Part shown: in pieces, positions 37,045-50,216 of the stretch
Layout of the letters: each line of letters starts with the position of its first letter
How positions within the stretch are numbered: the stretch's first letter is position 1
Assembly (NCBI GenBank): GCA_013286565.1
Contig: JABDFM010000019.1
Span: 1 to 51,797, forward strand
Reading direction: 5' to 3'
Length of the DNA: 51,797 nt
DNA from: Bacteroidota bacterium
Lineage (GTDB): Bacteria > Bacteroidota > Bacteroidia > Sphingobacteriales > Sphingobacteriaceae
The notes under the pieces: model-generated
The model's input: only the letters and a program-made list of their open reading frames with translations
Database searches by the model: none
What the model was told of the DNA's origin: nothing
Program-made: the position numbers and the translations under genes

Positions 37045-38031
37045 ATGAAGATACTGGTAAGGCTGCCCAACTGGCTTGGTGATGTGGTGATGAGCACCGC
37101 TTTTATCCAGGCGGTTCATCAGCTTTACCGGGATTCACAGATCGATGTGATCATCAAAAAAGAGTTAAGTGGCATAGCCGCTTTAATACCTGGGCTAACT
37201 CATATTCATCCGTTTTCAAAAGAGGAATACAAAGGCTTAGGCGGGGTTTATCGCTTTGGAAAAAAACTGCGGTCTGAGAAATACGATTTGTTTTTTTGTC
37301 TGCCTGATTCGCTTTCATCTGCCGTAATGGGCCGGGCAATTGGCGCTAAGAAAAGAGTGGGGTTTGGTAAAGAGGGCCGTTTCTTTTTACTGACAAACAA
37401 CTATAAAAAGCCGTTAAACCTTCATCGCACCGATGAATATATCTCTTTATTGGAGCAATTTACCGGCAAAAAGATCAGCGACCGGGTTGTTAAATTGGCT
37501 GTTAAACAAAATACAAGCCCAAGAAATTTAGTGGTAATTAATTTTAATTCCGAGGCTACTTCCAGGAGAATGCCGGTTGATAAGGGCAGGCATCTTCTCA
37601 ACACAATTACCAATGCTTTTAAAACCACCAAATTTGCATTGGTGGGATCAGCTAAAGAATCGGCCTATATTGACCAATTATTAAGCGATATCGAAAATAG
37701 CGACCGTTTGGAAAATTATGCCGGGAAAACCAACCTGGAAGGCTTGTGTAATTTAATAGCCTCGGCCAAAGCGGTATTAACTACCGACTCAGGCCCCGCG
37801 CACCTGGCCAACAGTTTAAGTGTGCCAACTATTGTATTGTTTGGTGCCGGAAACGAGCATAACACCGCTCCATACAATAAACAACAACTGACGGTGCTTC
37901 GTGCGGGTAAACTGGAGTGTGAGCCTTGTGTAAGGAACACCTGCAAACTTTATGGCATACCAAAATGTATGCAACTATTAGATGAAATGGAAATTGTTAA
38001 CGCGCTAAGCCTATATTTAAACCATGCTTAG
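37045..38031 (+). CDS. waaF: Family 9 glycosyltransferase (lipopolysaccharide heptosyltransferase II-like)
   Basis: This 328-residue GT-B enzyme begins MKILVRLPNWLGDVVMSTAF, the WaaF/WaaC pattern with the catalytic Asp after G. The C-terminal half has TTDSGPAHLANSL and VPTIVLFGAG, the ADP-heptose binding region, and a Cys-rich end (CEPCVRNTCKLYGIPKC) common in family 9 enzymes. It probably adds heptose to the LPS inner core. A TTG at 37039 would extend the frame by two codons; ATG at 37045 is preferred. The stop overlaps the start of tsaC by 8 bases. Confidence 0.78.
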   Translation: MKILVRLPNWLGDVVMSTAFIQAVHQLYRDSQIDVIIKKELSGIAALIPGLTHIHPFSKEEYKGLGGVYRFGKKLRSEKYDLFFCLPDSLSSAVMGRAIGAKKRVGFGKEGRFFLLTNNYKKPLNLHRTDEYISLLEQFTGKKISDRVVKLAVKQNTSPRNLVVINFNSEATSRRMPVDKGRHLLNTITNAFKTTKFALVGSAKESAYIDQLLSDIENSDRLENYAGKTNLEGLCNLIASAKAVLTTDSGPAHLANSLSVPTIVLFGAGNEHNTAPYNKQQLTVLRAGKLECEPCVRNTCKLYGIPKCMQLLDEMEIVNALSLYLNHA

Positions 38032-38590
38032 AGATGAAATTGCCAAAGCTTTAAAGGTGGTGCTGGAAGGTGGTATCATCCTCTATCCTACCGATACCAT
38101 CTGGGGTATTGGCTGCGATGCCACCAATACCGAAGCCGTAAAAAAAATATATGCGTTAAAGCAGCGCGACGAAGCCAAAAGCATGATCATTTTGCTGGAT
38201 ACCGACAATAAACTGGAGAGCTACATCCGCGAAGTACCAGCCATAGCTTATGACCTGATAGAATATACTGAAAAACCGCTGACCCTTATTATGCCCGGCG
38301 CTAAGAATATTTCGCCTGCTTTGATCGCTGCCGATGGCAGTGTTGGTGTAAGGGTAGCAAAACATGATTTTTGCCAGCAACTGATACAACGATTGCGTAA
38401 ACCATTGGTATCTACATCAGCTAATATCAGCGGGAAACCTTCGCCCCAAAATTTCGGGCAAATAGACCCGGAAATTATTGACGGAGTTGATTATGTGGTG
38501 GATGTGGACCAGCATAGTATGGAAATAAAAAATCCATCCACTATCATGAAACTCGCTCCTAATGGCCAGTTCGAGTTTATAAGAAGATAG
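38024..38590 (+). CDS. tsaC: L-threonylcarbamoyladenylate synthase
   Basis: This 188-residue YrdC-domain protein has the substrate motifs YPTDTIWGIGCDAT, K-x-R (LKQRDEAKS) and STSANISG. It makes threonylcarbamoyl-AMP from threonine, bicarbonate and ATP for the t6A37 modification of tRNAs reading ANN codons. The protein is the short type without the C-terminal Sua5 domain. It overlaps the heptosyltransferase gene by 8 bases. YciO is an alternative within the family, but the KxR and SxN motifs favour TsaC. Confidence 0.86.
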   Translation: MLRDEIAKALKVVLEGGIILYPTDTIWGIGCDATNTEAVKKIYALKQRDEAKSMIILLDTDNKLESYIREVPAIAYDLIEYTEKPLTLIMPGAKNISPALIAADGSVGVRVAKHDFCQQLIQRLRKPLVSTSANISGKPSPQNFGQIDPEIIDGVDYVVDVDQHSMEIKNPSTIMKLAPNGQFEFIRR

Positions 38591-38616
38591 AAAATATACA
38601 CAACAAATAATATACT

Positions 38617-38925
38617 ATGAGTAAATTGAATAAATGGCAGTGGGCGATGATAATTGTCGGAATTGCAGGAACCTTACTTTATTCAACCATGTTTGATTCA
38701 AAACCCATTTCAGGTTTGATGGACTATGCACCTTATGCTATAGGCGGTATTGTGTTAGTTATTGTTTTTGCTCTAGTAATGCCAGCCAGATATTGCCCTA
38801 ATTGCAAAGTAAAATTACCAAAGTTGAGATTTCCTAAAAATGCAAATGAAGCATTATATGGTTGGACCACATGCCCTAATTGCAAAACTGAAATCGATAA
38901 TCATGGAAACGTAGTTAGAAGGTAA
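38617..38925 (+). CDS. Small membrane protein with zinc ribbon, function unknown
   Basis: This 102-residue protein has two hydrophobic helices (about residues 9-24 and 38-57) followed by a cytoplasmic segment with two CPNC knuckles (YCPNCKVKLPK and TCPNCKTEID, 34 residues apart), a zinc-ribbon pattern. I do not recognise the family. It lies between tsaC (26 bases after it) and cca on the same strand. The composition is typical of a real protein, but no function can be given. Confidence 0.6.
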   Translation: MSKLNKWQWAMIIVGIAGTLLYSTMFDSKPISGLMDYAPYAIGGIVLVIVFALVMPARYCPNCKVKLPKLRFPKNANEALYGWTTCPNCKTEIDNHGNVVRR

Positions 38926-38980
38926 AAATCATCAATCATAACAACTATAAGTATTACGAAGTAGCCGCAAAATATTTATG

Positions 38981-38988
38981 TAATTTTG
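38981..38988 (+). promoter_or_regulatory. -7 promoter box for cca
   Basis: TAATTTTG matches TAnnTTTG and lies 24 bases before the ATG at 39013. An upstream TTG start for cca at 38986 would fall within this box, which supports the ATG start. Confidence 0.45.
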
Positions 38989-39012
38989 CATCCTCCCATT
39001 GGGATAATTATA

Positions 39013-40425
39013 ATGAAGCAGCACCTCCAACATCACGTTTTCAAGACCATCTCTAAAATTGCAGGCGAAAACAATTTGCAGGTTTATGCCATCGGTGGTT
39101 TTGTGCGCGATCTTTTGTTGAACCGCCCGTCAAAAGATATCGATATCGCAGTTATTGGCAACGGTATCCAGTTTGCTGAAAGTGTTGCTGAAAAACTAAA
39201 AGTCAAGTTGTCGGTGTTCAAAAACTTTGGCACTGCGATGCTGAAATATCAAGATATTGAGGTTGAATTTGTTGGTGCCCGCAAGGAATCATACCGATCA
39301 GATTCGCGCAAACCTATTGTGGAGGACGGTACACTTGAAGATGACCAAAACCGCCGTGATTTTACCATTAATGCTATGGCTATAGCCTTGCACCCTTCCC
39401 AGTTTGGTGAATTACTCGATCCGTTTAACGGCGTAAAAGACCTGGAACGAAAACTGATCCACACGCCGCTTGATCCGGTTGAAACATTTTCTGATGACCC
39501 GCTGCGAATGTTAAGGGCAATACGTTTTGCATCACAGTTAAATTTCACGATAGATACAACTGCGCTTGAAGCTATAAAAAGTAATGTTGAACGCATCGGC
39601 ATTATATCGCAGGAACGGATCACTGAAGAGTTGAATAAGATCATCCTTTCACCCAAGCCATCCATCGGTTTCATTTATTTATTTGATACCGGCTTATTGC
39701 ATAAAATATTTCCTTTAATGACCGCCCTGCATGGCGTGGATTATATTGACGGAAAAGGGCACAAAGACAATTTTTATCATACCCTGCAGGTATTGGATAA
39801 CATTGCCACCACTACTGACGACCTGTGGCTGCGCTGGGCCGCCATTTTACATGATATTGCCAAGCCTGCAACCAAACGCTTTGAACCGGGGCATGGCTGG
39901 ACCTTCCATGGGCACGAGGATAAGGGCGCACGTATGGTGCCTAAAATATTTGCGCAGTTAAAATTACCATTGAACGAAAAAATGAAGTTCGTTCAAAAAA
40001 TGGTTCAGCTGCATTTGCGCCCTATCGTTCTGGCCCAGGCCATCGTTACAGATTCGGCTGTACGCAGGTTATTATTTGAAGCAAATGAGGACATTGAAGC
40101 ATTAATGCTGTTGTGTAAAGCAGACATTACGACGAAAAATGAATATAAGGTAAAAAAATACAGGCAAAATTTCGAGATGGTTCAACAAAAATTAAAAGAT
40201 GTTGAACAGCGCGACAATATCCGCAACTGGCAGCCACCCGTAACAGGGTTGGACATAATGCAGCTTTTTGGCATAAAAGAAGGCCGGGAAGTGGGTATTA
40301 TAAAGAACCAGATACGGGAAGCCATACTGGAAGGCGAAATTTCTAACTCGCGCGAGGCAGCAATTGATTTTACAATACGCAAAGGATCAGAAATTGGCTT
40401 AAAAGTTGTGGCAAACACAATTTGA
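39013..40425 (+). CDS. cca: CCA tRNA nucleotidyltransferase (HD-domain type)
   Basis: This 470-residue class II nucleotidyltransferase has the PolyA_pol head with GGFVRDLLLNRPSKDIDIAV (metal-binding D-x-D), the RRDFTINAMA motif and the primer-binding domain, then an HD domain (ILHDIAKPATKR; FHGHEDKGARM). It adds or repairs the 3' CCA of tRNA. The frame extends to a TTG at 38986, but MKQHLQHHVF from the ATG at 39013 is the usual kind of start. A poly(A) polymerase role is less likely because poly(A) polymerase is not general in Bacteroidota. Confidence 0.9.
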   Translation: MKQHLQHHVFKTISKIAGENNLQVYAIGGFVRDLLLNRPSKDIDIAVIGNGIQFAESVAEKLKVKLSVFKNFGTAMLKYQDIEVEFVGARKESYRSDSRKPIVEDGTLEDDQNRRDFTINAMAIALHPSQFGELLDPFNGVKDLERKLIHTPLDPVETFSDDPLRMLRAIRFASQLNFTIDTTALEAIKSNVERIGIISQERITEELNKIILSPKPSIGFIYLFDTGLLHKIFPLMTALHGVDYIDGKGHKDNFYHTLQVLDNIATTTDDLWLRWAAILHDIAKPATKRFEPGHGWTFHGHEDKGARMVPKIFAQLKLPLNEKMKFVQKMVQLHLRPIVLAQAIVTDSAVRRLLFEANEDIEALMLLCKADITTKNEYKVKKYRQNFEMVQQKLKDVEQRDNIRNWQPPVTGLDIMQLFGIKEGREVGIIKNQIREAILEGEISNSREAAIDFTIRKGSEIGLKVVANTI

Positions 40426-40435
40426 ATTAAAACAT

Positions 40436-40443
40436 TATTTTTG
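40436..40443 (+). promoter_or_regulatory. -7 promoter box for the pRiA4b-like gene
   Basis: TATTTTTG matches TAnnTTTG, with 19 bases to the ATG at 40463. No TTTG box at the proper distance was found. Confidence 0.35.
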
Positions 40444-40462
40444 TAAAACCTACTACACACAA

Positions 40463-41113
40463 ATGGCACTATACAGATTCAGGGTTACTTTTGAAGATTA
40501 CGATGACGTGATAAGGGAGATTGACGTTAAATCCAATCAAACCTTTGAGGATCTTCATCGCGCTATCCATCAGTCAACCGGGTATAATGGTGAATTTCCT
40601 TCCTCATTCTATATCAGCAATGACCAATGGATAAAAGGAGAAGAAATTACTTATTTACCCAATCAGCGAAGGATCGACCGTGGTATCGTGCTGATGGATA
40701 AAGTAAAACTGAGCAATCGCATTGACGACCCACACCAGAAATTTTATTATATTTTCAATTTTGACCGCCCTTTTGATTTTCATGTTGAACTATTGAAGAT
40801 CATCCTTGATGAAACACCCGGAACTGAGTATCCAGCCATTATAAAATCAGTAGGCGAAGCCCCAAAGCAATTTGGGAACATATTTAACCCAACGATATTA
40901 CCGCCGGTAAGCGAAGACTTTGATTTCCTGAACGAGATGGAATATTCACCTGAGGATACCGGTGAAGGTTTTTCGGAGGTAGTTGACGAAGATGCCGCAG
41001 AAGAAAATGATGAGCCCCTTGAAGCAGAAGATGAGGATGAATTTGGCGGCGAATTTTCTGACAATGAAGGCTTTGAAGATGAGGGCCTCCCCCATCATGG
41101 TGACGATTTTTAG
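40463..41113 (+). CDS. pRiA4b ORF-3-like protein
   Basis: This 216-residue protein has an N-terminal domain (residues 1-130: YRFRVTFEDYDDVIREIDV, then QTFEDLHRAIHQSTGYNG) of the plasmid pRiA4b ORF-3 type, often labelled 'IS1096 element passenger TnpR'. The C-terminal ~55 residues are strongly acidic (stretches of Glu and Asp). Despite the label there are no mobile-element features here: no transposase, no inverted repeats. A TTG at 40406 would lengthen the frame inside cca; the ATG at 40463 is preferred. The function is unknown. It lies between cca and miaA. Confidence 0.75.
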   Translation: MALYRFRVTFEDYDDVIREIDVKSNQTFEDLHRAIHQSTGYNGEFPSSFYISNDQWIKGEEITYLPNQRRIDRGIVLMDKVKLSNRIDDPHQKFYYIFNFDRPFDFHVELLKIILDETPGTEYPAIIKSVGEAPKQFGNIFNPTILPPVSEDFDFLNEMEYSPEDTGEGFSEVVDEDAAEENDEPLEAEDEDEFGGEFSDNEGFEDEGLPHHGDDF

Positions 41114-41145
41114 TTTTTAGCTTATGGTTTGTAGTTCGTGGTTCA

Positions 41146-42081
41146 ATGGTTTTAGGGGCTATGGACAATAGATCAACAGTAAAAACACTTATAGTAATTG
41201 CAGGGCCTACAGCTGTGGGTAAAACTGCTGTAGCCATTGAATTAGCAAAAAAACTTAAAGCAGAGATCATTTCGGCCGACTCCCGCCAGTTTTTCAAGGA
41301 AATGTCTATCGGCACGGCAAAACCCACTGACGTGGAGTTAAGCCAGGCAGAGCATCATTTCATCAACTCACATTCCATTACAGAAAACTTTTCGGTAGGC
41401 GATTTTGAGAAACAGGTACTGGCTTTATTAGAAATCATTTTTCAGAAACACGATACCGTTATTTTAGTTGGTGGATCAGGTCTTTATATTAAAGCAATAT
41501 GCGAAGGTTTTGATGAACTGCCTACAGCATCGCCACAAATAAGAGAAAGCCTTAACCTGGAATTTAAAGAAAAAGGCATTGTTTACTTGCAGGAAAAATT
41601 AAAACTGGCCGATCCGGTTTATTACCAGCAGGTTGATCTGAACAACCCGCAACGCATTATAAGGGCATTGGAAGTAACTGAAAGTACAGGAAAACCCTTT
41701 TCCTCCTATCGCAAAGCAGAAACAAACAAAAGGCCATTTCAAATTATAAAGATCGGGCTGAATTTACCGAGGGAAGTTTTATATCAACGCATTAACCAAC
41801 GTGTTGATGATATGATAACACAAGGTTTGGTTGAGGAAGCCAGGTCGCTTTTACCTTATCGGGATCTTAATGCTTTGAACACTGTCGGCTATGCAGAACT
41901 GTTTGATTATTTTGATGGTAAAACAGATCTGAAGACCGCAGTTGAACTCATTAAACAAAACACCCGCCGATTTGCAAAACGGCAGCTTACCTGGTTCAGA
42001 AAGGATGAGGAGATCAAATGGATGTCGGCTGATAGCCCGGATTTAATTGATGTTATTGTAGATGAATTGAACTCTTTTTAG
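41146..42081 (+). CDS. miaA: tRNA dimethylallyltransferase
   Basis: This 311-residue enzyme transfers a dimethylallyl group to A37 of tRNAs reading UNN codons, starting i6A and ms2i6A formation. The P-loop is G20-PTAVGKT27, followed by SADSRQFF with the catalytic Asp, and the segment [12 protein letters not shown]. The C-terminus has the [14 protein letters not shown] motif. ATG codons at 41146 and 41161 are both usable; the second is nearer the conserved sequence. The 3' end overlaps the convergent rmlA gene by 39 bases. Confidence 0.93.
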   Translation: MVLGAMDNRSTVKTLIVIAGPTAVGKTAVAIELAKKLKAEIISADSRQFFKEMSIGTAKPTDVELSQAEHHFINSHSITENFSVGDFEKQVLALLEIIFQKHDTVILVGGSGLYIKAICEGFDELPTASPQIRESLNLEFKEKGIVYLQEKLKLADPVYYQQVDLNNPQRIIRALEVTESTGKPFSSYRKAETNKRPFQIIKIGLNLPREVLYQRINQRVDDMITQGLVEEARSLLPYRDLNALNTVGYAELFDYFDGKTDLKTAVELIKQNTRRFAKRQLTWFRKDEEIKWMSADSPDLIDVIVDELNSF

Positions 42082-42921
42082 GTACATACCATACCCGCTT
42101 TTAACATATTTTTCGGCAAGTACACCCAGCTGTTCAGCGTTTATAAATCCCTGGCGATAGGCAATCTCTTCAATACAGCCAATTTTTGTATCCTGCCGTT
42201 TCTCAATAACTCGTACAAATTCTGTGGCATCGCTTAATGAATCGAAAGTTCCGGTATCCAGCCATGCTGTACCACGGTCCATTACACCAACATGCAGTTT
42301 TTTGCTTTCAAGATAAACCCTGTTCACATCGGTGATCTCATATTCGCCGCGCGGGGATGGCGCTATATTCTTTGCAATATCAACTACGCTATTATCATAA
42401 AAATATAATCCTGGTACCGCATAATATGACTTTGGTTTTTCAGGTTTCTCCTCAATAGATATTGCCTTCTGATCGCTATCGAACTCAACTACCCCGTACC
42501 TTTCAGGATCGGATACTTTATAAGCGAATATAGCGGCGCCATCAACATCATTAAACTTCCTTATCAGCTTGCCAAACCCACTGCCATAAAAAATATTATC
42601 ACCCAATATCAATGCTACTTTATCGTCGCCTATAAAATCCGCGCCTATCACAAAAGCCTGTGCCAAACCATTAGGCACTTGTTGTATGGCATATTCAAAA
42701 CGGCAACCCAGATCTTTTCCGTCACCAAGCAGGCGTTTAAAGCTTTCGCAATCCTCGGGAGTAGTAATGATCAGTATCTCACGGATATCAGCCATCATTA
42801 GCACTGATAATGGATAATAGATCATCGGCTTATCATAAATAGGCATCAACTGCTTACTGATAGCTTTAGTAATTGGGAAAAGCCTTGTACCCGAGCCGCC
42901 TGCTAAAATGATTCCTTTCAT
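42043..42921 (-). CDS. rmlA: Glucose-1-phosphate thymidylyltransferase
   Basis: This 292-residue nucleotidyltransferase joins dTTP and glucose-1-phosphate to dTDP-glucose. It has the signature [11 protein letters not shown] (residues 8-18), followed by [17 protein letters not shown], and the downstream LGDNIFYG block. The first 240 residues match RmlA closely. It is the last gene of a four-gene minus-strand set (fcl, rmlC, rmlD, rmlA), and its 3' end overlaps miaA. Confidence 0.93.
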   Translation of the reverse strand: MKGIILAGGSGTRLFPITKAISKQLMPIYDKPMIYYPLSVLMMADIREILIITTPEDCESFKRLLGDGKDLGCRFEYAIQQVPNGLAQAFVIGADFIGDDKVALILGDNIFYGSGFGKLIRKFNDVDGAAIFAYKVSDPERYGVVEFDSDQKAISIEEKPEKPKSYYAVPGLYFYDNSVVDIAKNIAPSPRGEYEITDVNRVYLESKKLHVGVMDRGTAWLDTGTFDSLSDATEFVRVIEKRQDTKIGCIEEIAYRQGFINAEQLGVLAEKYVKSGYGMYLKRVQFIYNNIN

Positions 42922-42938
42922 AATTGATATTGTTTAAT

Positions 42939-43790
42939 TTATAGCTTACCGATACAAGTTATCAAACTATCACGCCAATAAGGGATTTCGATATTAAATG
43001 TTTGCTTTATTTTACTTTTATCCATCACTGAATAAGCTGGCCGTACAGCACGGGTAGGGTATTCGGATGTTTTAATAGGCAACGTTTTTACTTCTGTTCC
43101 TGAAATATCAAAAATAGCTTTTGCAAAATCATACCACGATGCAACACCTTCGTTACTGTAATGATAAAGGCCATAGGCTGTAACTTCGCTAAAAATGATG
43201 TGCAAAATACATCCTGCCAGGTCCATCCCATAAGTTGGGGTACCTACCTGGTCGGCAATTATTTTTAGCTCATCTCTTTCGGTGCCCAGCTTCAGCATGG
43301 TTTTAACAAAGTTATTCCCATACTCAGAGTACAACCAACTGGTACGTAAAATATAATATTTTTTCAGCGCGTGCACCACATCATGTTCGCCTTCCAGTTT
43401 GGTTAACCCGTAAATATTTATTGGTTCGGCTATATCTGTTTCGGTCAATAACCCCGGGATATCTCCTTTAAAAACAAAATCAGTGGAAACATGAACCAGC
43501 GTAGATCCATATTCCGCAGCTAAAGCGCTTATATTTTCTACGCCTGTTTTATTTATCTTGCGGGCCAGCTCTACATCATCTTCGGCCTTATCAACCGCGG
43601 TATAAGCTGCACAATTGATGCACCAGGTGGGTTTATATTTATCAAATACGAGTTTAAGCGCCTCTTTATCCAAAATATTGGCTTCGCTCTCTGCAGGGAA
43701 ATAGATGGAACTTATTCCGCGGGTTTCGGCAACCTTTTTCAAGCATTGCCCCAACTGACCAGAGGCCCCAAAAACTACAATATTGTTCAT
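42939..43790 (-). CDS. rmlD: dTDP-4-dehydrorhamnose reductase
   Basis: This 283-residue SDR enzyme performs the last step to dTDP-L-rhamnose. It has the cofactor-binding GASGQLGQ, a STDFVFKGD motif, and YGLTKLEGE (YxxxK). The C-terminal PTRAVRPAYSVMDKSK matches the family. It lies 19 bases after rmlC and 17 bases before rmlA. Confidence 0.92.
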   Translation of the reverse strand: MNNIVVFGASGQLGQCLKKVAETRGISSIYFPAESEANILDKEALKLVFDKYKPTWCINCAAYTAVDKAEDDVELARKINKTGVENISALAAEYGSTLVHVSTDFVFKGDIPGLLTETDIAEPINIYGLTKLEGEHDVVHALKKYYILRTSWLYSEYGNNFVKTMLKLGTERDELKIIADQVGTPTYGMDLAGCILHIIFSEVTAYGLYHYSNEGVASWYDFAKAIFDISGTEVKTLPIKTSEYPTRAVRPAYSVMDKSKIKQTFNIEIPYWRDSLITCIGKL

Positions 43791-43809
43791 TTATCCTTAA
43801 TAATTAGAT

Positions 43810-44364
43810 TTAAAATCCCAAATCTCCCGCGTTAGCCAATGTGGGCAATTCGACGTCCTTAGCTGACACAATTAGTTGATCATGCGGCAATATCCAGTCA
43901 ATCGCCAGGTCGGGGTCGGCATAATGCACACCGCCTTCTGCTGCCTTATCATAGTAATTATCACACTTATATATAAATATAGCGTCGTTGCTCAATACCA
44001 CAAAGCCATGTCCAAAACCCCTGGGGATAAGAAACTGCAAATTATTTTCTGCGGAAAGCCGTACGCCAAAGTGTTGCCCAAAAGTTTTTGACCCGGCACG
44101 CAGATCAACTGCCACATCCAATACTTCACCTTTCACTACCCTTACCAGTTTTGCTTGGGACGATCCTCCCTTTTGCAAATGCAGCCCGCGAAGCACCCCT
44201 TTAGTGGAATACGACTGATTGTCCTGCACGAAAACGGAATCGTGTCCCGTCTCCTCATTAAATTTCTTCTGATTAAAGCTTTCGAAAAAATGCCCGCGTT
44301 CGTCACCAAAAACAGCAGGTTTAATTATTATACAACCCTCAAGGGGTGTTAGCTGGATGTTCAT
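43810..44364 (-). CDS. rmlC: dTDP-4-dehydrorhamnose 3,5-epimerase
   Basis: This 184-residue cupin enzyme epimerises C3 and C5 of the 4-keto-6-deoxy sugar. It has [35 protein letters not shown] (catalytic His in GLHLQ) and the tyrosine-containing [11 protein letters not shown]. Its ATG overlaps the fcl stop by four bases (ATGA), so the genes are coupled. Confidence 0.93.
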   Translation of the reverse strand: MNIQLTPLEGCIIIKPAVFGDERGHFFESFNQKKFNEETGHDSVFVQDNQSYSTKGVLRGLHLQKGGSSQAKLVRVVKGEVLDVAVDLRAGSKTFGQHFGVRLSAENNLQFLIPRGFGHGFVVLSNDAIFIYKCDNYYDKAAEGGVHYADPDLAIDWILPHDQLIVSAKDVELPTLANAGDLGF

Positions 44365-45302
44365 ACGTAGTTTTTAGCCTGGTAAGATAAAAAATCCTGG
44401 TACGCCAATTTTATTCCGTCCTCAAGCTCAATTTTATGTTTCCATCCCTTGCTATGGATCTTTGAAACATCCATCAGCTTTCGGGGTGTCCCATCTGGTT
44501 TTGAAGTATCAAATTTGATCTCCCCGGTATAACCAATAATGCTTTTAATTAATATAGCGAGGTCTTTGATGGAAATATCTTCACCAGTACCAATGTTAAT
44601 AAGCCCTTCCTCATCATAGTTTTGCATTAAGTGATAACAGGCTTCGGCCAGGTCATCAGCGAATAAAAACTCCCGTTTAGGCGATCCGGTCCCCCAAATG
44701 GTCACTACAGATAGGTTTTGCTCTTTGGCCTCATGAAACCGACGTATCAGCGCTGGCAATACGTGCGAATTTTGAGGATGGTAATTGTCATTATAACCGT
44801 AAAGGTTAGTCGGCATTACTGATATGTAATTACAGCCGTATTGTGCGCGGTAAGCATCGCACATTTTGATGCCTGCTATTTTGGCAATAGCATAAGGCTC
44901 ATTAGTGGGCTCCAGCAGACCGGTAAGCAGTGAGTCCTCCTTTAATGGTTGAGGCGCCAGCTTTGGATAGATACAGCTCGAGCCCAAAAACATTAGTTTT
45001 TTTACACCATTCAAATAGGATGAATTGATAATGTTGTTTTGTATCTGCAGGTTATCGTATAAGAATTCGGCCCGGTAAGTATTGTTAGCCACAATTCCGC
45101 CCACTTTTGCCGCTGCTAAAAATACATAATCAGGTTTTTCCTGCTCAAAAAACTGAGCAACATCATTCTGGTTCCGCAAGTCAAGCTCTGAAGAAATACG
45201 GGTTATGATATTAGTAAACCCTTCCTTTTCCAGTTTGCGATGAATAGCCGAACCAACCATGCCACGATGCCCTGCAATATATATTTTCGCTTTTTTCTCC
45301 AT
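44361..45302 (-). CDS. fcl: GDP-L-fucose synthase
   Basis: This 313-residue SDR enzyme converts GDP-4-keto-6-deoxymannose to GDP-L-fucose by epimerisation and reduction. It has [10 protein letters not shown] at the N-terminus, [15 protein letters not shown], the YAIAK (YxxxK) motif and [13 protein letters not shown]. No Gmd dehydratase is near it. It heads the minus-strand set that continues with rmlC, rmlD and rmlA. Confidence 0.92.
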   Translation of the reverse strand: MEKKAKIYIAGHRGMVGSAIHRKLEKEGFTNIITRISSELDLRNQNDVAQFFEQEKPDYVFLAAAKVGGIVANNTYRAEFLYDNLQIQNNIINSSYLNGVKKLMFLGSSCIYPKLAPQPLKEDSLLTGLLEPTNEPYAIAKIAGIKMCDAYRAQYGCNYISVMPTNLYGYNDNYHPQNSHVLPALIRRFHEAKEQNLSVVTIWGTGSPKREFLFADDLAEACYHLMQNYDEEGLINIGTGEDISIKDLAILIKSIIGYTGEIKFDTSKPDGTPRKLMDVSKIHSKGWKHKIELEDGIKLAYQDFLSYQAKNYV

Positions 45303-45405
45303 TGTTATTGAAAATTTGAAACCTTAACACAAAATCCTGAATGCTAAAATCTTTAAGCTCTGAATTCTACGAACCTATGCTTAAAATAGTTGTCTGAAAA
45401 CGATG

Positions 45406-45437
45406 TTAGAGATCAATTGTCAATCAATTATCTCTAA
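45406..45437 (-). terminator. Hairpin downstream of the rpoC-DUF3467 unit
   Basis: TTAGAGATCAATTG (45406-45419) pairs with CAATTATCTCTAA (45425-45437), with one bulged C and a 5-base loop. On the minus strand a short T-run (GTTTTC) follows soon after. It begins 26 bases after the DUF3467 stop and could end that transcript, although the T-run is weak. Confidence 0.45.
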
Positions 45438-45462
45438 TCAACTAATCACTGGTCAAATGCCA

Positions 45463-45774
45463 CTATGCCTGCCCCATGGTACCACCAAAATTCATTGGGA
45501 AACCAGATGTTTCCGGCTGAACTTTGATCCTGCCATTTACGACCTCGAATTTTTCAATATTATCTTGCAATGCTGTTAGCAGACGCTTAGCATGTTCGGG
45601 AGTCAAAATAATCCTTGATTTTACTTTTGCTTTTGGGATGCCCGGCATCACCCGTATAAAATCGAGTACAAACTCCGAATTTGAATGAGTAATAATGGCC
45701 AGGTTTGAATAAATGCCTTCTGCAATTTCTTCAGAAAGTTCGATATTCAACTGATTTTCATTTTGTTCTTCCAT
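45463..45774 (-). CDS. DUF3467 domain-containing protein
   Basis: This 103-residue protein has the DUF3467 core (ELSEEIAEGIYSNLAIITHS; EFVLDFIRVMPGIPKAKVKS; ILTPEHAKRLLTALQDNI). It is a regular companion of rpoC in Bacteroidota genomes, here 65 bases downstream on the same strand. No membrane segment or signal is present. The function is unknown; the conserved position suggests a link with transcription or simply operon history. Confidence 0.85.
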   Translation of the reverse strand: MEEQNENQLNIELSEEIAEGIYSNLAIITHSNSEFVLDFIRVMPGIPKAKVKSRIILTPEHAKRLLTALQDNIEKFEVVNGRIKVQPETSGFPMNFGGTMGQA

Positions 45775-45786
45775 CCCACTAAAATA

Positions 45787-45818
45787 GTAAAGCTTTCCAT
45801 TTTCATGGAAAGCTTTAC
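45787..45818. other. Perfect stem-loop between rpoC and DUF3467
   Basis: A 14-bp perfect stem (GTAAAGCTTTCCAT / ATGGAAAGCTTTAC) with loop TTTC ends 12 bases before the DUF3467 ATG. On the minus strand it is followed by TATTTT rather than a long T-run, so partial termination, RNA processing or translational control of DUF3467 are possible. Confidence 0.6.
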
Positions 45819-45839
45819 AAAAATATTTAAAAAATTTGA

Positions 45840-50126
<4,287 letters not shown>

Positions 50127-50216
50127 AGTCTCCTTTGTTTTAATGAGTTTTGAGTCTTAAGTTTTGAGTTATGAGTAAGAGTTAAAACTCAATACTCATA
50201 ACCCATTACTCGTAAC

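Noticed and set aside
40463..41113. A mobile element, from the IS1096-type name of this gene family
   Set aside because: No transposase, inverted ends or target duplication are visible; the gene sits in a normal run of housekeeping genes.
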